The notes beneath the pieces were generated by a model. The model did no database searches. It was given only the letters and a program-made list of their open reading frames with translations, and was not told the DNA's origin. 64,000 bases of DNA from Adiantum capillus-veneris (Eukaryota; Streptophyta; Polypodiopsida; Polypodiales; Pteridaceae). The position numbers and the translations under genes were made by a program. The stretch spans positions 86,977,721 to 87,041,720 of the forward strand of contig CM043956.1 in NCBI GenBank assembly GCA_014529385.2. The letters are read 5' to 3'. Positions 9,934 to 21,135 of this stretch are shown in pieces. The stretch's first letter is position 1, and every line of letters starts with the position of its first letter.

Positions 9934-10322
9934 CCTATTGGCCCTTGAAAATCCTGGCCAATAGAATTTGAGCAAGAGTTTTACTTTTGTTGGCTTCCTA
10001 TTGGCCCGTGAATATTTTAGACAATAGCCTTTGAGGCCCAGTCAAAAGCCTTGTGATAAGTGTGCACCCTTTTCCCCTCTTTATAAATGCTCAAATACTA
10101 AATTTAATTATCTAAATTCCTATTGGACCTTTTAGTCTTCTAGCCAATAGGATTAAGCAAATTTAGGAGCTGTTTAATTCTCATTGGACCTTTTGTGACT
10201 GTCCAATAGTCTTTTAGGGAGACTATTTCTTATTAGTTGTTTTTTAAGCATTTATAAAATAAGAAATTTAGTTTACACTAGTTGAGCCCTCATTGGTCCA
10301 CCTCTATGTCCATTCAATAGGA
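9934..10322. promoter_or_regulatory. Five inverted ATTGG/CCAAT pairs in the E5 LTR
   Basis: Pairs run TATTGG or CATTGG, about 12-20 bases, then CCAATAG or a one-base variant: 9934-9964, 9997-10027, 10119-10151, 10181-10209 and 10290-10322. Copies 1, 3 and 4 have an exact CCAATAG arm; copies 2 and 5 read ACAATAG and TCAATAG. They lie on both sides of the TATA-like site. Confidence 0.55.
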
Positions 10323-10809
10323 TTCAAGCAAGAATGGGGAGTTTTCCTGCATGCCTTACATGTGTCCTATTTGCTTTGTGGAAAGTGTAGTGTGTGTGTG
10401 TGTATGATTCCCAGTCTGTCCTCTTCCCAACTCGCCCTCTCCTTTGTCTTCTTGCTCATTGTCTTTTGTTGATTTATAGAGTTAGCACTTTTAGTCACTA
10501 ATCCAAGTTCCCATGGCCTATGACCTTTAGAGTTAAAAAATCGGAACTTTGCCCTACGGAGGTCTTAATGGGGTTAAACCTAGGGTTCTTTTAAATTCCA
10601 TTGATGTATTGAGCTCTTTAGTAGACCATCCCCATCTGGATCCCCAATTCTTGTCTTTTGGATCCCCTGTTGAGACGGATCTCGCAGACTTTCCAATATC
10701 CAACCTTTGCTGCCCCCTGGTATTTTCCTATATTAAATGATCAGTTTAATATGAGAAAATCATTTGGAGAAAGTAGATATTAGGTTTTTCTGACAAGTAG
10801 TGTGTTGAT

Positions 10810-11930
<1,121 letters not shown>

Positions 11931-12111
11931 GCCTTCACAGTCTCCCCATAGATACTCACAACTAGAGGCCCAGTGCCTTCTTGGCAAGACCAACAACTCT
12001 TTGACACACTTTTTGATGAACCTAAAGCGAAAGTGTGTCAAAGAGTTGGCGGTCTTGCCAAGAAGGCACTGGGCCTCTATCTGTGAGGGTTTATGGGGAT
12101 ACTGTGAAGGC
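11931..12111. repeat. Foldback: 81-bp inverted arms at the E2 3' LTR end
   Basis: The left arm 11931-12011 is the reverse complement of the right arm 12031-12111 with roughly ten mismatches; the loop is 19 bases. The right arm is the terminal part of the E2 3' LTR (which ends at 12036 on the minus strand), so the left arm is an inverted copy of an LTR end placed tail to tail. The left arm has its own differences, so it may come from another family member. Confidence 0.85.
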
Positions 12112-12206
12112 TTTCACTTAGGCAAGCTTAGTGTTTGTAGAAAATACATTGTGTGTAGCCATTGGAATCTTACACGCAGACACACACATACGCACACGTG
12201 AAACCC

Positions 12207-12419
12207 TCAAAACAAAACAAAGATGAAAACATCAAGGCTTTAATCGTATCTAATCAAAGGTAAGATTAAAGGGTTCACTGATGCATTTATAGTGGCAAGT
12301 CATTGTGCTCCAAATAGACTATGAATGGTTCTTTGAAACTATAACTTAGTGCTTACAAAGATGTAGATGTTTTGCCTAGTAATAGGAGTGAGCCGTGTGT
12401 ACAAGTCTCCTTGGTTCAT
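12207..12419 (-). pseudogene. P2-like ORF in E2 3' LTR, with stops
   Basis: 213 nt from ATG 12419 to TGA 12207, the same length as E1 P2. It keeps INASVNP, PLIRYD and DVFIFVLF, but has three in-frame stops: a TAG at the Leu position before FQR, a TGA at the Arg position after GAQ, and a TAA after RYD. Remnant of an unrecognised leader peptide gene. Confidence 0.5.
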
Positions 12420-12441
12420 AGTTATATTACGAAAGCAAGAC

Positions 12442-12666
12442 TCAACCCTTAGAGGAGAATAAATATGTGCACTTCAAAAGAATTAAATTGTCTAGTAGTG
12501 GCAGAATAAGAGGACGTGGAGAAAGAAGAATTTCTTGCAGTCTTTCCGGCCCAAAGAGGAACACAATTCTCTGTTGGAAGTGGATTTTACGGCTAATACA
12601 AACGTTAATCCTAATATTTTGCACAAAGTGAAAATCTTGAAAGGTTACACCATTGGGATTATTCAT
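12442..12666 (-). pseudogene. P1-like ORF in E2 3' LTR (74 aa, frame altered at the end)
   Basis: Open from ATG 12666 to TGA 12442. Residues about 17-57 align with E1 P1 and share ISRKIHFQQR. The tail loses the DVxIF ending through a small indel relative to the 5' LTR copy. Codon differences from P1 are mainly silent in the shared part. Function unknown. Confidence 0.5.
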
Positions 12667-13150
12667 CTAAGAAAGTTTAGAAAGCAGTCAAACAATGGAG
12701 AAAAGAGATAAGAGAGATAGCCAACACACAAAGACCCACACAAGCTCAAGCCAAAGAAGTGAAGCACACCTCAAGACTTTGTGGTCTTGTAGCCAACTTG
12801 ATGAAGTAGAAGATGAGTAGTAGTACCCAACACCATTTGGGAGCCACCAACAATGTGTCTTTATTGATGAAAGAAGGTTACATAGAGTGTATGAGTATTA
12901 CAAGTGAGGAGATAGAAGGCTTGAGGCATGAAGTAGCAAGCTCAACATTTGTTGGGCTGAAATTGAGAGAAAGTTTCACTCAAGGAGATGGCTAGGAGGT
13001 TGGGTGATGGCTTGGTAGAGTGGCTTGATTATGGGGATTTCTTGAGCGCTTGATTGCTTGATGGTTTGCTTGATGCCCAAGTGAGGGTCAAAAGGCTATA
13101 TTTATAGGTGAAGTTCCCCTTAAAGAAGATATTTGCTTAGAAACATCCAA

Positions 13151-13438
13151 GGGTGAAAGCATGTTAACTTGTCATGCTTTTTCATGTCCCGGACAATGCT
13201 AACTAGCACAATTTTGACATATGCTAACTAGTACAATAACTTGAGCTACATCTCAAAGATCTATGACATATGATATATCAATAGAAAGCACTTGAAATAA
13301 GGAATCCAAATGTACAACCTCCGACAAATTTTGATATTATTTATTAAAAATTTACCGGACACCCAAATTTTTGAAGATGTGCTAACTTGAAACTGCTAAC
13401 TAGCACAAAAAGCGCGACAGGTTAACATGCTTTCACCC
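13151..13438. mobile_element. 288-bp MITE inside the E2 3' LTR
   Basis: Terminal inverted repeats of about 22 bp start GGGTGAAAGCATGTTAAC and are reversed at the other end with one mismatch in the last four bases. CCAA flanks both sides (13147-13150 and 13439-13442). The 5' LTR has the empty site with a single CCAA (23595-23598). Inside, GCTAACTAG(C/T)ACAA recurs three times as a subterminal repeat. There is no coding capacity. The superfamily is unclear: a 4-bp duplication with GGG ends does not fit hAT (8 bp) or PIF/Harbinger (3 bp). Confidence 0.85.
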
Positions 13439-14065
13439 CCAAGGGATTTCAAGTGCCTATCTTTTCAAAATATCTTCAAAGTTTCTAGATCTTTCTCCTA
13501 AAGAAATATGTAGAAGTTCTTCTAGATCTTTCTCCAAATATCTTCTCCTTGCCGCCACATGTCAACGGTTAAGCCTCCAAGAGTTGTTGAGCTATGGTGG
13601 GAGCATGTGCATAAAGTTTCTTCATAAAAAATTGAGAGAGAGCTTGCCATACATCATGGATGACATCAAACAAACTCGTAACCACTTTTCTAAGGTATTT
13701 TTCTAGGTCCATAATCACTCCAAAGTGCACCTACTATGTGTAGAATGACACCTCATGGGGTATACTATGACTAAGGCCACTTTTGGCCATGTTACACATG
13801 TCATATGCCACCTAGGATGCCTAATAGATAGGAGGTATGTTTTATAGGATCATTTCATCATGGCTCCAAGAAGAGGTTCACAAAGAAGCCCGGGATCATA
13901 GGACGAAGCCCATTACCAGCAAGAGTGACACATCAGACTTCGACTAGCTTTTTGCATGCTAAATAGAAAATGCATATACTTATGCACACTTAAGGCATAG
14001 ACATAAAATCCATAATATTGTAGGGTTTAGATTCCATTCCCACTATGCACGTGCCACGGCGCAAC

Positions 14066-14080
14066 ATCCACCCCCTCTAA
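14066..14080 (-). promoter_or_regulatory. E2 polypurine tract
   Basis: TTAGAGGGGGTGGATG on the minus strand directly precedes the 3' LTR start and fits the plus-strand primer site. Confidence 0.65.
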
Positions 14081-14207
14081 ACCTGCACATCTCTCGGTAT
14101 GTGCCACAGCCGATGTTTACAGGTTTGACTCTCTTGGAGTTTCTTCTTCTTCATCTTCACTGGGTGATTCCAAACCTTGATTCTCGCTTACTTCATCAGC
14201 CGGATGA

Positions 14208-15090
14208 CTATCCTCTCTTATTTTGAATACCTTGATTCTCTTTTTTGGCAATGGGTATCTTTATCTCTGTTCCATCCAATTCAGCCAGGGTGTAAGTGGC
14301 ATTGTCATATACGTACTTGACTATATACCATCCAAACCATCTTTTTGAAACGTTTCGCATGATAGTATGTTGGTTATCAAGACTACTGTCACACACTAAA
14401 ACCCAATCTCCTTGCTTAATTACCTTCCTTCTTAGCCTGTGTCGTCTATCAAAGTAGTCCTTGCTTTTCAACCTGGCATTCTTCAATCTTTATTTTGCAA
14501 GCTCAATGTCTTCAGGCCTTCTTTCTAGCTATCTTATACGCAAGGCAAGGAGCTCTTCTCTGCTAAGCCCATCTTGACAAGGTAGCACATTCCATGTGAG
14601 AATGGTCTCTTCAATGGGCATTACAAGCTTTTGACCATATATCAATTCTACAGGCATATAGCCAGTTATTGAGTTGTGTATCGTGCGATCAACCCATAGA
14701 TCATATGGCAATAGTTTTGGCCACTCACTAATTCTCCCTTCATAAGCTTTAGCCAAGGTTTTGATGATTGGCGGATTCCCTCTTTCCCTTTTCCCATTGC
14801 CTTTCGGATTGTAAGCGGTGGTAAGAGAAAGCTTGATTCCTATCCTAGAAAAGAATTCCCTTGCTTTCTCGGCATCCAGCTCTCCTTTGTCTGCAGTTAT
14901 CTTTCCCACACAACCATAGTGGCAGTCTACATCCTCAAGGACAAATTTACATACTGCCATTATTGTCTTTGTCCTTAAAGCTCGCCCTTCAACCTGATTA
15001 GTCAAGTCTTCTCTTGCAAGAACCAAGTACCTCATCTATGAGAGTCCTGAAGACATGGTGACTAGATCCATAACCCATTTGTAATGCATG
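14208..15090 (-). pseudogene. E2 integrase core and C-terminal module
   Basis: Reads 15090 to 14208 in pieces. The catalytic core has the first Asp in VMDLVTMSSG (about 15075), then a stop near 15036, then a second ORF with ADKGEL (second Asp) and NPKGNGKRERGNPP (Glu). The piece at 14486-14208 is the C-terminal GPY/F-like module (KRWFGWYIVKYVYDNATYTL). A frame break separates the core (ending 14529) from the C-terminal piece. It lies just upstream of the purine tract, as expected for the end of gypsy pol. Broken and not functional. Confidence 0.8.
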
Positions 15091-15447
15091 GCTAGTGGAT
15101 AAGTAGGATGTAACTTGTCACGATTTCGCACATTTGAATACATTTGACATGCTACACATGATTCCACAAAGTGGGATACATCCTTGTACATACCTTTTCA
15201 CCAATACCTTTTCTTTAGCTTTGAAAAGGTTGCCCACACACCACGCTGTCCAACCCATAGGTTCTCATGAAACTCTTGCATGAGCTTTACTTGACTCTGT
15301 TTGTTACATACTACCCTTTGTGGTATAGCACCCCTCTGTTTTGGATGTTTCCATAAGTAACCATCCTGTGCAGAAAGTACGCATATGCTTTTTTGCGTAT
15401 CCTCTTAAACTCATGCTCAGACCAATCACCCTGTTTTGTTAAAGTAC

Positions 15448-16452
15448 TCAAATAACGACCAATACTAGAAACCAATCTCCTTCATACCCATCTTCTAAAA
15501 ACAACTCAAGTGCACTAGGTGTGCCAAAATCATTATACTCAACATGATTAATGGAGTAGAACCTTGTGCCTACATCTTCAGTATCATCTACCATGTCTTG
15601 CTCATCCTCATACCTTGCCCTTGATAGCATATCCGCTACCGGATTGTCTTTTCCTGCAATATGCTTGAACTCAGGATTCAAGGACTTAATGTAGGCAATC
15701 CATCTTAGCATGGCAATGTCTGGTGTTGAGCATCTTGTAATCATTCCAAGGAGTGGTAGACTCCCGTTTTACATGTGGGTAGTTCCTTTGTCGAGTACTT
15801 AGAACCTTGGCTCCAAACCTTACCACATACCTATGTCCCTCTTCGTCATCCTGCCCTATTGCCCATCCAGTTCCTCTCGGACGCGTATCCACTGTCACTA
15901 TTACTGGCTTTCCACACTCATAGTTTACCTTTCTTAAAGTCGGTGCTTGTTGTAGCAAATCCTTTAGCTTTCTTATAGCCCTTTCTTGTGCGTCTCCCCA
16001 ATGAAACTTGTGATTTTTCCTTAACAAAAGTGGTACAAAGGATCTGCTACATGTGCATAATGTGGAATCCATATAACATAAAACACACATGCACCAAGAA
16101 ATCTGCAAGCTTCACTCACAGATATGCATACCTCCTTCATCTTCTGAATTGCATCAATTTTTGTTGGACAAGGTCGTCTCCCATTGGGACCACACATGTG
16201 CCCAACAATCAACACCTCCTTCACTCCAAACACAGACTTTTGCCCTAAGAGGGTAAGGTTCACCTCTTCCAGTCTGGATAGGATCTTGTCACAATCATCT
16301 ATGTGTTGTGCCACAAAGTTGCAGCACCCCTTGGAATCCAAAGCTTCATCTTTATTACTTACTTCACATCCTTTGATAGGAACATCATCAATAAAGGGCA
16401 TAGTTACTTGGGGAATAAAGCCACATAAGACCTTATTCATACCATTCATCAT
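15448..16452 (-). pseudogene. E2 reverse transcriptase C-terminal part and RNase H
   Basis: 16452-16021 covers the RT palm and thumb with catalytic PFIDDVPIKG, followed by connection sequence. 16021-15686 carries the RNase H start with VTVDTRPRGTGWAIGQ (first Asp) and FGAKVLSTRQRNYP. 15744-15448 carries the RNase H end and linker (PEFKHIAGKDNPVADMLSRARY, with the final Asp). There are frame breaks near 16020 and 15740. Motif style differs from E1, so E2 belongs to another gypsy lineage. Confidence 0.8.
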
Positions 16453-16558
16453 ATGTGCAACCGAATTGGTTGCTCCCTGTGGTTAGGTACACATCCTTAC
16501 CAAACCCAAAGGTGTCCTCATGGTAGTCAAATCCCTGCTTTTCCATTGCTAGTTGGAA

Positions 16559-17743
16559 CTAATCATACCCTGAGTACAAATCTCCCATAGAATATATTGC
16601 CCTTTCTGCAAATGCTTCTGCAAAATCATCCACAATTGGCCCTGTACCCATATTCCTAATTGTTGTGACTTTGTTGACCGGCTGCATATCTTGGATGAAG
16701 CGCATAGCTCCATTCTTCTTTGGTACTGTGAACCACCTGGTTGAGTATGGAGCACATGAAGGCTCCAAAATACCCATCTTGATCTTCTCATTTAGCATCT
16801 CAATTAACTTTGGTAAGTGAGCCATTGGAACTGGTATTGGCCGTAAGTTCCAAGGTACATGAGGGATGGTAAAGATCACCATAGGAGCAACAATGGTAGG
16901 ATCTACACATCCTATCTCATGTGGCTCAACTGCAAATGCTTTTCCATGTTTAGAGAGCATCTCTTCAAAACATTCCCTTTCAACTGGTATTGGCCGTAAG
17001 TTCCAAGGTACATGAGGGATGGTAAAGATCACCATAGGAGCAACAATGGTAGGATCTACACATCCTATCTCATGTGGCTCAACTGCAAATGCTTTTCCAT
17101 GTTTAGAGAGCATCTCTTCAAAACATTCCCTTTCAACTGGTATTGGCCGTAAGTTCCAAGGTACATGAGGGATGGTAAAGATCACCATAGGAGCAACAAT
17201 GGTAGGATCTACACATCCTATCTCATGTGGCTCAACTGCAAATGCTTTTCCATGTTTAGAGAGCATCTCTTCAAAACATTCCCTTTCAACCTGTGTCAAG
17301 GAGTCCTCATTCCCAATCTTCAATTGCTTTAGAGACTCCTTTGTAAACCTATTTCCACTCCCTTTTGGATCTCTGAGACTAGGTTGCAAAGAAGCCTGTT
17401 CTAGCTTTTCCTTGCAGTCCTTTGGCAAAGGAAGTGCCACTAGTTTTACCTTCTTTGCCATAGTCTTGTACTTGGTGTCCACCTTTACCTCATGTTTTTG
17501 CTTCCTATCCTCCTGTTCCTTTTGAAATTCCTCAACCACATTGTACATTTCAAGTGAGCACACTTTCACTATCTCATTTTGGTCATGCGAAGGATAATCT
17601 ACTATAGTCTGCAGATCCTGTAATGTGTCCACAAAAGAAAACTCCTCAAACACACCTATTATGTTTTCATTGTTTCCTAGCAGACCATGTTCTTTCCAAT
17701 CCTTTTTTAGACTATGTACATGTTGGCAAGAACCTCGACTCAA
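16559..17743 (-). pseudogene. E2 pol, linker and RT N-terminal part with triplicated segment
   Basis: A 394-codon open segment. Residues about 1-150 form an acidic/basic linker; then three copies of a 51-residue block (starting VERECFEEMLSKHGKAF) precede the RT fingers (WFTVPKKNGAMRFIQDMQPVN, SMGDLYSGYD at the end). Only one copy of the block is expected before RT. The ORF stays open because 153 is a multiple of three. The frame breaks at about 16558 before the catalytic part. Confidence 0.8.
16831..17290. repeat. Exact tandem triplication, 153-bp unit
   Basis: Units start at 16831, 16984 and 17137. I saw no difference between the copies apart from the edges. They lie in the E2 pol ORF in frame. 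Confidence 0.95.
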
Positions 17744-17911
17744 GTTCCCACATTTTAGAAAAGAGACATATCCACATTCTGTTAGACCTGCAAAACTTGT
17801 ACAGAAAACCTTCCTATGTCAGAAACTTTCCCTTTTTGTACCATCGTAATCCCGCTCTACAATGGTACCTGGCCAAAACCCATTCTCTCTCAATGATCAT
17901 AAAACTCTTAC

Positions 17912-18232
17912 TCAATCTGGACAATGGGCGCTCTTGGAGACTATCACGATTTCTTTCACAGACAGTGAGAAATTGAACAACACGTTTTCCATCTTACTTC
18001 TTATCCTAGCATAAGCACAACCATCATACATTACCTTTATTTCCATTCTAATCCCTACAATGTAGGGTTGTCCAAGGATGAGATCATAAGAATAAGTGTC
18101 CTGTACAAAGAAATTATGCTCTTCCTTTACATCTCCAATAGTCCCTTTCACACTAGGACAAGTTGCATATAACTCACCTGATGAATTTTTTGCCACCTTA
18201 ACCATCTAGCCATGATCTGTGTCCATTGGTAA
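17912..18232 (-). pseudogene. E2 protease, C-terminal piece (after the solo LTR)
   Basis: Contains the protease C-terminal signature ILGQPYI. It joins the piece ending at 20515 across the solo LTR: with one copy of the flanking GTAA duplication removed, the reading frame runs on from the protease active-site side. A stop lies near 18206 (Trp-like codon to TAG). Confidence 0.75.
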
Positions 18233-20514
18233 TGATAGCTTTTTCGGCTTTCCATAATTGCCATAGTAAGCTACCTCACCCTATAAAATCACTCAAACAC
18301 TGTGGCTATGCCTACCATTTCATTGTACATAGGCGTGTGTGAGTTAGGGGACTTTTCCCATATCTTCTTAAAAACCCTTAATTAGCTAGTCACTGGGCTA
18401 GTTGAGCCAAAAAAATAAAAAATATAAGTATATTATGGCCCATTTTTGTGTAAATATTTCATTGTATATAGGGCCTAAATAAAAGGATTTTTCATAATTA
18501 TTTTGATATTTAATTAAATATTTCTACCTATGGTGTGTTATTTATGCTATGTACATTGACTCACCATTACCATATTTTTTCTTACCATTTTACATACTCT
18601 TTATTCCATATAAAAATAATTTCATGCAAGCTTCTCTTATTTTTGGTGTAACTCCAACCCAATAAAAATCCAAAAAAACTAGTTTTATTTATGTGTATAT
18701 TTTTTCACTATTGTCATTTTTTCCTTTCTACATCTATTCTCTATTACTCTCATAAATTAGACCACCAAAAATATTCATCTTTTTATGGTAGACTTATAAT
18801 GAGAGATTTATTTTGACCCCTTTATATTTTTTCCACCTATATTATTTATATTTGACATGTACATATTTTTTTAGACCCCTCAATATTTGATTTTCTTAGC
18901 TACGAACTGTGAGCTATGATTTTATTGGTGGACCTCAGTTTGCCCATGCTATGTGGCCAGACTCCCTCTTCCACTTTATCATTTTCCTCTTTCACACACA
19001 CTCCTCCCTCTCCTTCCCACTCCCAAACCTGCAAGTCCCATGTCCTAATTTACCCTTTTCACCATTGCCACATCTCTCACACCTCCATTTCTACACCCTA
19101 TGTGTCCCCCTTTCTCTCTACATATATGTCCATATTACCATACTCTCTTCAGCTTTGTAAAGAACTTCAAAAATCAACAAAAATCCAAGGATAACCTCTG
19201 CAAATGAAGGCTTTTATCATGAATTTTCCAAGGTTTGAAAATAACATAACTTCATCGACACGTGCTACTTCGCCATGCTGACTGCCTCTTCTTCCGGTGC
19301 TGTAAAGAGGTGAATGTCAACTTCTCCAAAGCTTCAACCTCTCTATACAAGCTCATCCCTTCTCTAACTTTTCTCATCATATATCTCACCATTTTGTGAA
19401 TGATTTTGTAAATATGTTTGAGTGATAATTACTAGCTACTAACCACTAACCTTATTGTAAAATGCACCCTCTACTAAAGTAGGCACTCCCAAATTATTCA
19501 CTCAATCCTCTCTCCTTTCATCCTTAATAATTCTCTTCCCTTGAGCTCACATCCATGTGACTCAAAGGACAAGAGAGACCCACCCTCATTAAAAAAAATA
19601 TATATATATGCATAATATTTTATTCCTTCAAATAAATTTGATTAGGCCTAATCTAAATCGGAGCTTCTAAAACCTATAAATAGAGCCCTTCTCTCCCTTG
19701 TAAATCATCACATGATCACACTACACCACACCATTCTCAACACATAACACACCACTCTTCAAGCCTAGTTGTGTAGAGTGTGTGCATCGTGAGTGCTCTA
19801 TTCCATCATTACACATAGGTGCATGGAGAAGATTGAAGTTAGTTATGCCATCTAGAGGAGTGGAGTGTATGCCATACTCTTCACCACACTTGTAGCCTAC
19901 TCTTGTGCATAAATAAGATTTATAGTTTTGGGTGCAATTGTATGCTGCAACTACGACTCTTCTCTCCAAATTGACTTGATAAGTTGGCTAATCAGGTGGT
20001 TGAAGGTATATTGTCCTTGAAGTTTGTTGTGCCATTTCATGCTTGGTGGTTTGAGGGCTTGTTGAATTGTTTGCCTAAAAGGTCAATTGTAAGAGGGTGC
20101 TCGGTGAGAGGGCTCCCGTGACCCTAAGACAATTTGTGTATTGGCAACAAGGTCAAGTTTTTTGTTGTCTCTCTATTTCTCATCGAGCTTTGTGTGCATC
20201 TAGTCTTTAAGGCTAAGACTGAGTTGCTCAAGTTGATTTGTGCTCTTTACCTCTCTCTGGCGTGGTGAATGTTTGTGTTTGGTGTGTGTGGCTATCTTGC
20301 ATTCCCCTCTTTTTGTGCGTTTGAGTACAAGGAGATATCACGTGCGTCCTAGTTCGCATCTACAACTAGGTGGTGCCCCTTTTCTTGTTTGGTTTCATGC
20401 TGTGGGTTGTTGTTGTCTCTGATTGTGCTTGCCCCAGCCCCCAATTGAGCAGCACGGGAGCCTCGAAGGGTGTTTAGAGGCCGCTCTTCTTGTTGCCCGC
20501 CCCGGACCGCCTCA
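18233..20514 (+). mobile_element. Solo LTR of the E1 family inside the E2 protease gene
   Basis: 2282 bases, TGATAGC...GCCTCA, flanked by GTAA on both sides (18229-18232 and 20515-20518), a 4-bp target duplication (5 bp if the first T is counted). It matches the E1 5' LTR end to end but has diverged, with length differences. There is no primer site or internal sequence, so it is the product of LTR-LTR recombination. Short ORFs inside it are not genes. Confidence 0.9.
19674..19683 (+). promoter_or_regulatory. TATA box of the solo LTR
   Basis: CTATAAATAG, matching the E1 LTR box; about 830 bases before the LTR end. Confidence 0.55.
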
Positions 20515-21130
20515 GTAATTTGCACTTTTTTAATAAGCTCTTTGACATTATGTTTATTTCTGAGCCATGGTCAATCAAGGCAACAAATGGCTCTTCAAGA
20601 TCACCCACCTTGACCATTGTCTCTGTCGTAGCTCTTACCAATGATTCCTTGAAAAGGGACTTCTTGGAATGGCTTTGTACTCCTCATCTCCACTTGAAAA
20701 CTGTACTTGCTTTGTTCTTCCAGAAGAATGGTAGCACCCTACGACATCCTCATCATGCTCTTTGTCTTCCACATGTTTTACTTGTGTCTTTAAGCTTTCT
20801 CCTTCAGATTGCGGGCGAATGGTGTCAACGAGAGTCCGTCTCTATCTTGATGATATCAATGATCTCCTTGTGAAACTCGTGCTTGGCTATGCCAAGGACC
20901 TCCCCCAAGGTAAACTCTATTTTGCTATTCAAAATTCTTTCTTCTAGAACTTTCTTTAAGTCTGTAGCAGCCTCAATATCAGACTGTAACTTATAAGTTG
21001 GAGTTTTAGGCTTCCCTTTTGATGACTCCTTTCTCCTCCAGTTGTACTATCTTCCATATTCGCTTCAGGTGGGGGTGCTTCTTGTGTCGGAGGTGCTCGA
21101 GGAGGTATTGTGTCGCTTCTTCTAGTAATC
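20515..21130 (-). pseudogene. E2 protease, N-terminal piece
   Basis: Near 20570-20515 the minus strand reads ALIDHGSEINIMSKS, an aspartic protease active site with DHG instead of DTG/DSG. Upstream (to about 21130) are gag-pro linker residues with frame breaks. The gene is cut by the solo LTR at 20515. Confidence 0.7.
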
Positions 21131-21135
21131 CTTTT

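Larger units (their letters stand above)
9101..10740 (-). repeat. E5 5' LTR (outer end uncertain)
   Basis: The inner end (TGTAGC on plus, GCTACA on minus) abuts the primer site. The outer end cannot be set because no second copy is in the window; 10740 is an estimate ahead of the dispersed repeat at 10810. It includes a (GA)n at 9207-9246, (GT)n at 9838-9860, a TATA-like TTTATAAAG at about 10078-10087 (minus), and five inverted CCAAT pairs at 9934-10322. No coding frame is credible here, including the short plus ORF at 10549-10740. Confidence 0.5.
12036..14066 (-). repeat. E2 3' LTR (about 2.03 kb, carries a MITE)
   Basis: Matches 22481-24248 along its length. It begins TGTTGCGCCG on the minus strand and ends CTTTGACA at 12036. 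It is longer than the 5' LTR because of the 288-bp insertion at 13151-13438. A TATA box (TATAAATATAG, minus) lies at 13096-13106. Decayed P1 and P2 ORFs lie between this TATA and the LTR end. A precise target duplication with the far side of the 5' LTR was not found. Confidence 0.85.

Noticed and set aside
16184-16486. 100-codon plus ORF opposite E2 RT
   Set aside because: Shadow of the minus-strand RT coding sequence.
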